Both the position numbers and the translations under genes were made by a program. From CBDCYS01 sp965226245 (lineage in GTDB: Bacteria > Acidobacteriota > Terriglobia > Bryobacterales > UBA6623): DNA of 64,000 nt. The notes below the pieces were generated by a model. The model did no database searches. It saw only the letters and a list, made by a program, of their open reading frames with translations, and was not told the origin of the DNA. Of the stretch, positions 35,732-44,090 are shown one piece after another. How positions within the stretch are numbered: position 1 is the first letter of the stretch; each line of letters begins with the position of its first letter. The stretch lies in the NCBI GenBank assembly GCA_965226245.1, contig CBDDCL010000015.1, positions 248,001 through 312,000 of the forward strand, given 5' to 3'.

Positions 35732-37203
35732 AGCCCGCCGTGCTTGACCCCGACCGCCTTCTTGAACTCAGCGCACTGGGGACGTACCTCGTCCTCTTAC
35801 TTTGGATCGGCGTTCGCAGCGCCCGGCGAGTTCGATCCTGGGTGGATTATACGCTGGCCGGACGGAACATTCCGTGGGTCGTCGTCTTGGCTACCACGGC
35901 GGTCACCATGGTCGGAGGCGGCGCTTCGGTCGGGATGGTCTCGCGCGTTTTTGAGGTCGGGATCGCGGCCGCCTTCATTACTTGCGGCTGGCACCTGCAG
36001 CTCATCTTCACAGGCCTCTGGGTCGCACCCAAGCTTCGACAACTCAACCTGATTACGGTAGCCGACTACTTTGAGCTAAAGTTCGGCCCGCTTGCGCGTA
36101 CACTGGCCGTCATTAACAGCGTCATCTTTCTGATGGGCGCGTTAACCGCCCAAATGGCGGCGATGGGGACCATCACCCATAACGTCTTGGGCATTCCCTA
36201 TGATGTCGCGCTGCTCATCGGAGCGGGTGTCACGATCTTCTACGCCACCGTCGGCGGGATTCGCGCGGTCGTGACGACCGACGTGCTGCAATTCGCCATC
36301 CTGGTAGGCGGAACCGGCGCCGCCGTGGCCATTCTCATGGTGAACAACGGCGGATTCGCCGGCATGGCCGAGCACATCTCCGCCGCCCACTTTGACGTCA
36401 CCGGGCACTGGTCGGCGACACGGGTGGTCAGTCTGTTCGCGGCGTTTATGCTGGGAGAGATGTTGGTGCCGCCCTATGCGGTCCGTTGCTTCATTGCGAA
36501 AGACCCTCCCCAGGCTCGCTGGGGCGTGGCCGGCGCGGGTCTCTTCCTGTTGCTGTTCCTGCCGGTGGCCACCCTGGTCCTGGGCCTTTCCGCCGCGGTG
36601 GACCCAGCGGTGGCTCAGGCAGCAGCAGATAGTGTTCAACAGGTCTATCCGGCTCTCGTGAGGACAACGTTTCATCCCGCCTTTGCCGGCGTGATGATCG
36701 CCGCTCTAGTCGCCGCGGCCATGTCATCGGCCGACAGTTGCCTGTCCTGTCACGCGACCGTTGTCATGGAAGACATTTACCGTCGCCACATCAATCCCCG
36801 CGCCAGTGACCAGGCGTTGCTGCGGGTGGCGCAAGTCACAACGGCGCTCAGCGGAGTGGCGGGCGCCGCCTGCGCCTACTTCTTCACCGATATCGCCGAA
36901 ATTTTGGTGTTTGCCTACGACTTTTGGGCTCCGGCGATGGTCCTGCCGTTTATGGTTGGCGTGTTCTGGTATCGCGAGACGCGTGTTCACGCAGTAGTGG
37001 CTTCGATGCTGGCGGGAATGTTGGCGACCGTCGTGTGGCGTTTTGTCATCGGGCCCCGTTGGGAGTTGGGGCCCGCGCTCTTCGGTTTCGCGGTTGCAGT
37101 CGTGGTATTTTTCGTCGCGCTGCCATTCACAAATTGGCGGCCCCGTAACGCGCTGTTTCAACCGAGCGATCCACATCCACGGGCAGTCAAGAAAGCGCTA
37201 TGA
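35725..37203 (+). CDS. Sodium:solute symporter family transporter
   Basis: About 492 residues with roughly 13 hydrophobic segments typical of the SSS/LeuT fold: LELSALGTYLVLLLWIGVR (TM1), DYTLAGRNIPWVVVLATTA and ADYFELKFGPLARTL. Substrate and driving-ion preference cannot be read. The start is TTG 35725 or 35728, overlapping the end of the broken TPR gene; GTG 35740 is another option. The stop overlaps a 37-codon membrane ORF (ATGA), an arrangement recalling transporters with small accessory subunits. Confidence 0.9.
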   Translation: MLKPAVLDPDRLLELSALGTYLVLLLWIGVRSARRVRSWVDYTLAGRNIPWVVVLATTAVTMVGGGASVGMVSRVFEVGIAAAFITCGWHLQLIFTGLWVAPKLRQLNLITVADYFELKFGPLARTLAVINSVIFLMGALTAQMAAMGTITHNVLGIPYDVALLIGAGVTIFYATVGGIRAVVTTDVLQFAILVGGTGAAVAILMVNNGGFAGMAEHISAAHFDVTGHWSATRVVSLFAAFMLGEMLVPPYAVRCFIAKDPPQARWGVAGAGLFLLLFLPVATLVLGLSAAVDPAVAQAAADSVQQVYPALVRTTFHPAFAGVMIAALVAAAMSSADSCLSCHATVVMEDIYRRHINPRASDQALLRVAQVTTALSGVAGAACAYFFTDIAEILVFAYDFWAPAMVLPFMVGVFWYRETRVHAVVASMLAGMLATVVWRFVIGPRWELGPALFGFAVAVVVFFVALPFTNWRPRNALFQPSDPHPRAVKKAL

Positions 37204-37313
37204 TTCCCATTTGGCTGCTCACGATCCTGCATTACGCATCGATTATTTCAGCCGTGTTCGTGCTGGCTCTCTTGGTTTGGCACTACCTCAAGTCCGCTCC
37301 TGACGGCAAATGA
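37200..37313 (+). CDS. 37-residue single-span membrane peptide coupled to the symporter
   Basis: The ATG at 37200 overlaps the symporter TGA (ATGA) and the frame closes at 37311-37313. The peptide starts MIPIWLLTILHYASIIS, continues with a hydrophobic run (AVFVLALLVWHYL) and ends KSAPDGK. One transmembrane helix is predicted. Small partner subunits are known for some SSS transporters, so an accessory role is plausible, but the sequence is not recognised. Confidence 0.5.
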   Translation: MIPIWLLTILHYASIISAVFVLALLVWHYLKSAPDGK

Positions 37314-37517
37314 ATGATTCATCTCGATTTCGAAATGGATGGCCCGAATGATCGCGGCAAGCGCCCCAGGCGATCAGCGTCATCGGCGTCGTACCCGCAT
37401 TTCGGGAAATGAGCGGTTGTCACCAAGTTCTCTCAAGGTGAGCGAATTGAGAAAAGGCGCGCTATCGGCGGGAAGCTTCGGCGATTGACCCTCTTTTTTG
37501 TGAAGAACCTTGCGCGG

Positions 37518-38906
37518 TCATGGCGTTTTGACCAGGCCCCTATCACGCAGGGCAAGAACGGTTTGCTCGAATGCAGCGGTTGCCTCCGCAATATCGCGTT
37601 CTGTATGAGCCGCCGAGACCATTCCACCGGTAAAGCTCAGGACGTCCACGCCGTGATGCCGGAGTTGCCACTGGTATTCTGTAATCAACCGGGGCGGCAT
37701 CCCTTTGAGCCGCCTTGCTTCGGGAGTGTACAGGTCTCGGCGGCTGGAGGCGGCGCGAATCCGATCGGGGTCCGTTTCGAAATAGACGTGAAACGTCGAG
37801 CACGGACCATATACATAACCGGCGATACCGTGCCTTTCGAGTACCGCATCCCACGAGTCGCGGAGGTTTTGCGCCATCGCATTGGCGCGATCAATCGGCT
37901 CGCCGGTCGCCACTTTTCTAAGAACAGCCACTCCCGCGGCCGCCGAAAGTGGTGCGGCGTTGAAGGTGCCAAGGTGTGTCACTCGCTCGAAGCGGTCGTG
38001 CTTGGGGTCGCCCGTGTGGTCAAAGAGCTTCATAATCTCAGCGCGTCCGGCGACTGCCCCGCCGGGCATGCCTCCAGCCAGCACTTTCGCGAAACACGAG
38101 AGGTCCGGCATCACGTTATAAAGTTGCTGTGCTCCACCCGGGCTGAACCGAAACCCAGTGATTACCTCATCGCAGATCAGAAGTACGCCGTGACGCGAGG
38201 TAGTGTCCCTCAAGCCCCTGAGAAACTCGGCGTTTAAAGGAACCCGTCCCCACGACGCTCCGGACGGTTCCAAGATGACAGCCGCGATATTGCTATCCCG
38301 CGACAGCAGGTCCTCAACCAAGTTCAGATTGCCGTCCGGCAACATCACCATGTTTTCCCGAACTTGGGGTGGCACGCCGAGTGATCCGTCGGCGTCAAAC
38401 GGCGGGTGGAAACCGTGGACCACATCGTCATGCCAGCCGTGAAAGTGGCCTTCAAAGCGCAGAATTTTGTTCCGTCCGGTGAAAGCGCGCGCCAGTCGTA
38501 GCGCCAGCAAGGTCGCTTCGCTGCCAGAATTCACAAACCGCACGCGTTCGGCCGACGGCACAAGCTCTTGAACCAGCTCCGCCCACTCGATGTGCAGCCG
38601 GTGGTCGCTGCCGAAATGTGTCCCTCCGCCGACGGTCCGGCTGATTGCTTCTACGACTTCCGGCGGGGCATGACCCAGCAACAAGGCGCCGTTGCCCATC
38701 AGGAAATCGACATATTCATTGCCGTCCACATCCCACTTACGGCCTCCGGACCCACGCTCGATGTAGAGCGGTAACGGTTCGAAATGTCGAAGGTCGTGAC
38801 CGACCTTTCCCGCCAGAACCCGTGCAGCTCGTTCAAAGTATTCTGACGACTTCTTTCGGTTCTCGGCGTAAGTTGCTGATAGATCGTTAGCAGTTAACAC
38901 AATCAC
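37518..38906 (-). CDS. Class III aminotransferase (glutamate-1-semialdehyde 2,1-aminomutase-like)
   Basis: 462 residues from GTG 38906 (or GTG 38900). PLP-enzyme features: FVNSGSEATLLALRLAR (cofactor phosphate region), LLICDEVITGFR (Asp to the ring nitrogen) and SCFAKVLAGGMPGGAVAG (Schiff-base Lys). It resembles HemL-like aminotransferases that act on small amino-aldehydes, but it is not necessarily the haem enzyme. The reading frame continues 164 codons upstream into an integrase fragment, so the visible ORF is a chimera. The true start is set by where aminotransferase homology begins (TANDLSATYAENRKKSSEYF). Confidence 0.87.
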   Translation of the reverse strand: MIVLTANDLSATYAENRKKSSEYFERAARVLAGKVGHDLRHFEPLPLYIERGSGGRKWDVDGNEYVDFLMGNGALLLGHAPPEVVEAISRTVGGGTHFGSDHRLHIEWAELVQELVPSAERVRFVNSGSEATLLALRLARAFTGRNKILRFEGHFHGWHDDVVHGFHPPFDADGSLGVPPQVRENMVMLPDGNLNLVEDLLSRDSNIAAVILEPSGASWGRVPLNAEFLRGLRDTTSRHGVLLICDEVITGFRFSPGGAQQLYNVMPDLSCFAKVLAGGMPGGAVAGRAEIMKLFDHTGDPKHDRFERVTHLGTFNAAPLSAAAGVAVLRKVATGEPIDRANAMAQNLRDSWDAVLERHGIAGYVYGPCSTFHVYFETDPDRIRAASSRRDLYTPEARRLKGMPPRLITEYQWQLRHHGVDVLSFTGGMVSAAHTERDIAEATAAFEQTVLALRDRGLVKTP

Positions 38907-39398
38907 CCCCTGCGGCTGCGGCGTCCAGTCATCACATTGTATTGTTGCACCGCAGGAAGGAGTCAGTTGTAGAAACTCGTGCCAAGTCGTTTGTCCGCGG
39001 CGCTCGGGTGCTGGCTCGATGCCGTGTTCTTTGAGAATGTTGGCAATGGCGCCTCGTGCGAGCTGATGACCGAGGTTGGCCAAGGCTCCTCGAATCCGCG
39101 TATAACCCCAATCACGGTTCTCGGTCGCCATTCGAACGACTAGCCGCCGGATCTGCTCCATCACACTCAATTGGAAGAAGTTGTCGATCTGTGCCGCGCT
39201 GAGCTTCCGCTGGGACGGCCAACGCTGTTTGGTGGTTTTCCGCGAAGCGGTTTCCGGCACCGCGATCTTGCGAGATGGGTGACGGAGCAGCGCGGGCCTC
39301 TGGTGGCGGCGCTGCTGACCTTGGCTCGTACCTGGGAGGTAGCCGGCAGGCCGGAGGGCGATGGACCGTTCGTTGGGGGCTTTGACCCCTGGCGCCAA
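38907..39398 (-). pseudogene. Integrase-core transposase fragment, in frame with the aminotransferase
   Basis: The minus-strand segment reads IRRLVVRMATENRDWGYTRI, RGALANLGHQLARGAIANIL and HGIEPAPERRGQTTWHEFLQ, the region before and at the start of the integrase catalytic domain of IS3/IS481-like elements. It breaks off after TTWHEFLQ, before the first catalytic Asp. The upstream part (KAPNERSIALRPAG...) shows no family sequence. The neighbour at its other end is also a gene fragment (GNAT), consistent with a deletion scar. Confidence 0.7.
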
Positions 39399-39586
39399 AC
39401 CGTCGGCGGGATTCTGGCCGGAGCGGGTGGGCTGAGCCTTCTGGAATGTACCCTTATTGTTCCCCGCCTAGCCTGACAACAAGTTTCCGGCTGATCGAAT
39501 TCAAAATGGGCATTTCCCTTCTAACCTCTCACTCCACCTGAACCATATCCAGGGGGCAAGTCTCCGCATTCCAGGGGCAAGGCCTC

Positions 39587-39820
39587 ATGACGCGCGCGAC
39601 TGCCGCCCTGCTCCGCTACTTGTTTGAGGACAGGGGCTTGAACCGGGTTGAGATTCACTGTTCGCCTGAGAATATCAAGAGTTGCGCTGTCGCTGAGCGG
39701 CTCGGATTTCAGAAGGAAGGGTTGTCGCGGCAAGCACAATTGGTCGGTGGCCGTTTTCTGGACGATGACCTGTTCGCCCTGCTGAGCGAGGATTGGGAGG
39801 CGAAGGGCCGACCCCGCTAG
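39587..39820 (+). pseudogene. GNAT acetyltransferase, C-terminal fragment (RimJ/RimL-like)
   Basis: 77 residues with the second half of a GNAT fold: YLFEDRGLNRVEIHCSPEN, IKSCAVAERLGFQKEGLSR and DDDLFALLSEDW. The N-terminal strands and the first part of the acetyl-CoA site are absent and I see no missing part directly upstream in any frame, so it is probably a truncated gene. It overlaps the upstream-open part of the next frame. Confidence 0.65.
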
Positions 39821-39828
39821 CTGTTTGC

Positions 39829-42800
39829 ATGGCGCTACGCGAACCGCGCTTCCGTCGGCCGCGAGACAGATTCCCAGCGGTCTGCCAGAATGGGTGCTTG
39901 ACGAATGTCGCCGGACGTTTCGGGAACTATGACGACCGGGCCCGCTTTTCACGCTGGGCGGCGGCAGCGATGGCAGTCTGCCTCTGTCTTGCCTCCTGCG
40001 GCGAACAAGGCCCCCTCAAGGGCCCCTACGATACCGATCCGCTCGAGCCCGCCCAGGCGCTGACGAGCTTTCAGATCGTCGAGGGCTTTCGCATCGAGTT
40101 GGTCGCGGCGGAACCCGACATTATCGACCCGGTCGAGATGGCCTTCGACGAAAACGGTGATCTCTATGTCGTGGAGATGCTCGACTACCCCTTTGATCCG
40201 CCCGAGGGCGAAGTGCCGCGCAGCCGCATTCGCCTGCTACGGGACACCGACGGCGACGGCCAGTTTGATACTGCGACGCTGTTTGCTGACAATCTCTTGC
40301 AAGCGACTTGTGCGTTGCCTTGGAAGGGAGGCGTGTTCGTCACTTCGGCGCCGGATATCCTTTACCTCAAAGACACGGACGGAGATAAAAAGGCAGACTT
40401 TCGCGAGGTCGTCTTTACCGGCTTCGCGGGCCGGGAGGTGTCGGCGGAAAGCCGCGTGACCAACCTTCGCCTCGGTATCGACAACTGGATCTACGCCGCG
40501 AACAATGGCCGTCCGGGCCGCATTACCTCTCCGAAGTGGCCGGACCAGCCCGCCGTAATCGTTCGCGGCCACGATTTTCGGTTCCATCCAGTCAAGGGGC
40601 TATTCGAGCCGGCGACTGGCCCGACTCAGTACGGCATGTCGTTCGATCAGTGGGGGAACCGCTTCATGTCACAAAACACGATTCATTTGCGGCATGCTGT
40701 GTTCCCCGTTCGCTATCTCTTGAATAATCTTTTCTTTACGCTGCCCTCGCGGCTGCACGATGTTTCCGCCCACGATCCGGCCGCGAGTGTAATCTATCCC
40801 CTCACTCAGCCGCAACAATGGCGGGCCGAGAGAACCCAGGTACGCCAGCAGCGTTACGACGAGACTCGTCCGGGACGCATCGAGCAAGTGGGCGGTCATT
40901 TTTCGGCGGCGACCGGCGCGACCGCCTACGCCGGTGACGCTTTCCCGGAAAACTACCGCGGAAACGTTTTCGTGGCGGATGCCAACGGAAACCTCGTTCA
41001 TCGCGACATCTTGTCTCCGGCCGGCGTGACCTTTCGCGCCGAACGCTGGCCGTGGGATAAGGAGTTTCTGGCCTCCAGCGACGTCTGGTTTCGCCCGGTC
41101 AACTTCGCCAATGCTCCCGATGGAAATCTCTACATCGCCGACTTCTACCGCGAGTACATCGAGGAGCCGGTGTCTATCCCCGAATCGATCAAGAAGAAGG
41201 TGCGGATCGATTTCTATCGCGGGGACGACCGCGGGCGGATTTATCGCATTGTTCCCGAAAACCCGCGCCACGCCGGCAACCTGAAGCCTGACCTGGGCCA
41301 AGCCTCAACAGCGGAGCTGGTGCAAACGCTGGCGCACGCCAACGGCTGGCATCGGCGAACCGCCCAGCGGCTCCTGCTCGAGCGTCAAGACGCCGAAGCC
41401 GTGCCCTTGCTGCGAGAATTGGCTGAGATCGGAGAATCGCCGCTTGGCCGCATGCACGCCCTCTGGACGCTCGAGGGCCTCGACGCACTCGGGCCGGCAA
41501 TCGTCCGGGAAGCCATGCGGGACGGCCATCCTCGCGTTCGCGAACATGCCGTGCGGATGGCCGAATCGTTCTTGCAAGAACTAGGCGGCTCTGTCGTTGC
41601 GCGGACCGGCGATTCAGATACCCGCGTCCGTTTCCAGCTCGCCATGACGCTCGGGAAAATCTCGGGTAACCATCGCCCGCTGGCGCTACTCGCCGCCTCC
41701 GATGCAGAGGACCCCTGGTTCCGCGCCGCCATCGTCAACGCGGCGGGCTCGCGCGCCTTGCAGGTGCTGACGCGGATGCTGGTGCGGCATCGCGACTTCT
41801 TCGCCGAGCCGACCGAAGGCCGGCGCGAGATGGTTTCGCAATTGGCGCAGTCGATCGGCGTTCGCGGGAACTCGAACGATGTGACGATGCTGCTGATCAC
41901 GCTGGACGGCAGCCGAATCCTGGCGCAGCCGGGGTGGCTTCGAGCGACTCTTGGCGGCTTGGCCCGGGGGCTGGCGCGTGACCGGTCAAAACGATTGCGA
42001 GTGCCCTCGGCCGAGCACGTTCTGACGCGGCTGCTGACCCGGTCTTCAGAGGAGACTCGCATAGCCGCCGCGGAAGTTGCACAGCACCTCTTGTTTCCCG
42101 AGTTCACGCGCATGGCGCTGGTGAGCGCGCGAGATGAGGGGTTGCCGATCGAGAAACGGGCTCGCGCCGTAGGTTATCTGCGGGGCGGGCAGTTCGGAGC
42201 CGTTGCTGCGGCACTGCGAAAGATCCTCGAATCGCCGTCTCCGCAGCCGCTGCAGGCCGCCGCCGTTCAGACGCTGGCGGCATTCGACGACCCCAGCGTT
42301 GCGGAGACCCTGCTGGCGGGATGGCAGGGATACGGGCCGGAGGTAAGGGCACGGGCGGAGCAAGCCCTGCTGCGGTGCCCTGACCGCGTTAGCGTGTTTC
42401 TCGATGCCGTCGCGGGTAACGTGATCGACGCGTCGTCAGTTGATCCGGTGTTCAAGATCCGATTGACGCAATACCCCGACCAAGAGCTGAAGCAGCGCGC
42501 TGTAGAGTTATTCCAAAGCCAAGCAAACGAGCGGGCGGCGATCGTCGAATCACACAAGGACGCGCTGGCGCTGGAAGCCAGCGCGCCAAACGGCAAAGCG
42601 GTTTTTGACGAGAACTGCGCGAGCTGCCATCTCCAGCAAGCGGACCGCGGCCGCATCGGGCCGGATCTCTCCGGCGTCAATAACAAGACTCACGAAGAAC
42701 TGCTGACCCATATCCTCGACCCCAGCTTCGAGATCCAGCCAAACTACACCAACTACATCGTCGCCGACAGGGCGGGCCGCGTCTATGACGGACTCCTGGC

Positions 42801-42978
42801 CGGCGAGTCCGCCCACGCCGTCACGCTGCGAGGAGAGTACGAAGATGTGACGATCCGGCGCCAAGACATTGCCGAGATGCGAGCGTCCGAGGTCTCGCTG
42901 ATGCCCGAAGGCTTGGAAGAAGATCTCAGCCGCCAGCAGTTGGCCGATGTGATTGCTTATCTGCGAGCGGGGCTGTAG
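39829..42978 (+). CDS. Membrane-bound dehydrogenase-type lipoprotein with HEAT repeats and C-terminal cytochrome c
   Basis: About 1049 residues. The lipoprotein signal is AAAAMAVCLCLASCGEQG. The beta-propeller is of the putative membrane-bound dehydrogenase type (LYVVEMLDYPFDPPEGEVPR, RLGIDNWIYAANNGRPG, NLYIADFYREYIE). HEAT-like helical repeats occupy about 490-900. The C-terminal haem domain has ENCASCHLQQADRGRIGPDL, continuing to LADVIAYLRAGL. Such proteins, common in Planctomycetes and Acidobacteriota, are thought to oxidise sugars or polymers with electron transfer to a cytochrome. The start is uncertain: ATG 39829, TTG 39898 and a longer TTG 39793 are in frame; the signal could use any of the first two. 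Confidence 0.87.
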   Translation: MALREPRFRRPRDRFPAVCQNGCLTNVAGRFGNYDDRARFSRWAAAAMAVCLCLASCGEQGPLKGPYDTDPLEPAQALTSFQIVEGFRIELVAAEPDIIDPVEMAFDENGDLYVVEMLDYPFDPPEGEVPRSRIRLLRDTDGDGQFDTATLFADNLLQATCALPWKGGVFVTSAPDILYLKDTDGDKKADFREVVFTGFAGREVSAESRVTNLRLGIDNWIYAANNGRPGRITSPKWPDQPAVIVRGHDFRFHPVKGLFEPATGPTQYGMSFDQWGNRFMSQNTIHLRHAVFPVRYLLNNLFFTLPSRLHDVSAHDPAASVIYPLTQPQQWRAERTQVRQQRYDETRPGRIEQVGGHFSAATGATAYAGDAFPENYRGNVFVADANGNLVHRDILSPAGVTFRAERWPWDKEFLASSDVWFRPVNFANAPDGNLYIADFYREYIEEPVSIPESIKKKVRIDFYRGDDRGRIYRIVPENPRHAGNLKPDLGQASTAELVQTLAHANGWHRRTAQRLLLERQDAEAVPLLRELAEIGESPLGRMHALWTLEGLDALGPAIVREAMRDGHPRVREHAVRMAESFLQELGGSVVARTGDSDTRVRFQLAMTLGKISGNHRPLALLAASDAEDPWFRAAIVNAAGSRALQVLTRMLVRHRDFFAEPTEGRREMVSQLAQSIGVRGNSNDVTMLLITLDGSRILAQPGWLRATLGGLARGLARDRSKRLRVPSAEHVLTRLLTRSSEETRIAAAEVAQHLLFPEFTRMALVSARDEGLPIEKRARAVGYLRGGQFGAVAAALRKILESPSPQPLQAAAVQTLAAFDDPSVAETLLAGWQGYGPEVRARAEQALLRCPDRVSVFLDAVAGNVIDASSVDPVFKIRLTQYPDQELKQRAVELFQSQANERAAIVESHKDALALEASAPNGKAVFDENCASCHLQQADRGRIGPDLSGVNNKTHEELLTHILDPSFEIQPNYTNYIVADRAGRVYDGLLAGESAHAVTLRGEYEDVTIRRQDIAEMRASEVSLMPEGLEEDLSRQQLADVIAYLRAGL

Positions 42979-43045
42979 CGGTTGGAATGCGGAGTTGGCG
43001 GCGGAAACCTGTTCGCCTATGCCCAAGCTGCCGAATGGTCTTTCG

Positions 43046-43657
43046 ATGAGTCATCCTGATCCACAACTCGTAGTCGTTGCGGGACCCAACGGAGCCGGCA
43101 AGTCTACTCTTGCCCCGTATTTACTCCGTGGCGAATACAAGCTCTCTGAGTACGTCAACGCTGATCGAATCGCCCTGGGACTTTCGGGATTCGAAGCCCA
43201 GCAGAATGTGGCGATCGAGGCGGGGCGGGTCATGATAGACCGCATGAGGAAACTTGCAAGTATGCGCGCCAGTTTCTCATTTGAGACGACTATGGCTTCC
43301 CGTTCCTTTGCGCCATGGATTTCTGGGCTCGTCGAGACTGGATACAGAGTTCACATTTTGTACATTTGGCTCCGAACACCGGAACTGGCAATCGAAAGGG
43401 TAGGAGCGCGCGTGCGCGCCGGTGGTCACAGCGTTGACGCTGAGGTTGTCAAGAGACGCTACAAGCGCGGGATTATGAACTTCTTCGGCTTGTATCGTTC
43501 CATTGGGAACACTTGGGCCATTGGGAACACTTGGGCTGTGTACGACAATTCCGTGAGTGGCGAGCCGATTCTGATCGCCGAAAAATCGAAGAACAAGGGC
43601 ACTGACAAGATCCACCGGCAAGACTTATGGACCAGATTCTGTCACACTAACAAGTAG
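43046..43657 (+). CDS. Zeta-toxin-like AAA/P-loop kinase
   Basis: 203 residues. It has Walker A VVAGPNGAGKST (residues 10-21), the kinase-like SFSFETTMASR and a lid region with Arg residues (ERVGARVRAGGHSVDAEVVK). Zeta/UNG1-type kinases phosphorylate UDP-GlcNAc or related substrates when not held by an antitoxin. An 18-bp tandem duplication (43501-43536) inserts IGNTWA twice within RSIGNTWAIGNTWAVYDNS near the C-terminus. Start ATG 43046, with an in-frame ATG at 43019 as alternative. A 67-residue ORF follows after 2 bp. Confidence 0.82.
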   Translation: MSHPDPQLVVVAGPNGAGKSTLAPYLLRGEYKLSEYVNADRIALGLSGFEAQQNVAIEAGRVMIDRMRKLASMRASFSFETTMASRSFAPWISGLVETGYRVHILYIWLRTPELAIERVGARVRAGGHSVDAEVVKRRYKRGIMNFFGLYRSIGNTWAIGNTWAVYDNSVSGEPILIAEKSKNKGTDKIHRQDLWTRFCHTNK

Positions 43658-43659
43658 AG

Positions 43660-43863
43660 ATGTCAGAACCCGCGCCGAAGACCTTTCCTACCGCAAAAGA
43701 AGTGGAGGGTATTTTCCGAGAGGCCGTGCAAGACGCCCTGCTGATGCACAAACGCTTGCGGAACCCGATAGCTACCTTCAAGGACGGCCGCGTTGTCATC
43801 ATCCCCCCAGATGAAATCCCCGTCGAAGATGACGGACGCACCGTTAAGGTTGTTGGGTTCTGA
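43660..43863 (+). CDS. 67-residue putative partner/antitoxin of the zeta-like protein
   Basis: The sequence begins MSEPAPKTFPTAKEVEGIF, then ALLMHKRLRNPIATFKDG and VVIIPPDEIPVEDD. Small acidic proteins with this HKRLxNPIA pattern occur next to zeta-like ATPases in other genomes, as far as I recall. It starts 2 bp after the zeta-like stop, so expression is coupled. The order toxin-first differs from the classical epsilon-zeta operon. Confidence 0.65.
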   Translation: MSEPAPKTFPTAKEVEGIFREAVQDALLMHKRLRNPIATFKDGRVVIIPPDEIPVEDDGRTVKVVGF

Positions 43864-43938
43864 AGCTTCGGTTCTGGGGCCGCTGGCGAAAATACAAGGC
43901 TTCGGTCCGCGTGAGCCGCAGACAATGACGCCAACCGA

Positions 43939-44019
43939 GCCGCGCCCGCGAGGGTGCGGTCTACTCTGAAAAATGTCGGCCTGACTTGGGGAACTCGACC
44001 GCACCCTCGCGGGCGGGGC
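43939..44019. repeat. Large inverted repeat (23-bp arms) between convergent genes
   Basis: Arms at 43939-43961 (core CCCGCGAGGGTGCGGTC) and 43997-44019 (GACCGCACCCTCGCGGG core) match at about 21 of 23 positions around a 35-bp loop. It lies between the end of the plus-strand small gene and the end of the minus-strand DUF255 gene, so it could terminate both; there is no T-run. It may also be a dispersed palindromic repeat. Confidence 0.75.
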
Positions 44020-44090
44020 TCTGTTGTAGGGTGGCTTGGCCGCGACTTGCGGAAGCCAGAGGATCGCCTCGTTTGACGCCGTTTTTCACC

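Noticed and set aside
39171..39476. 101-codon plus-strand ORF opposite the integrase fragment
   Set aside because: Antisense of a recognisable integrase segment; no motif of its own.
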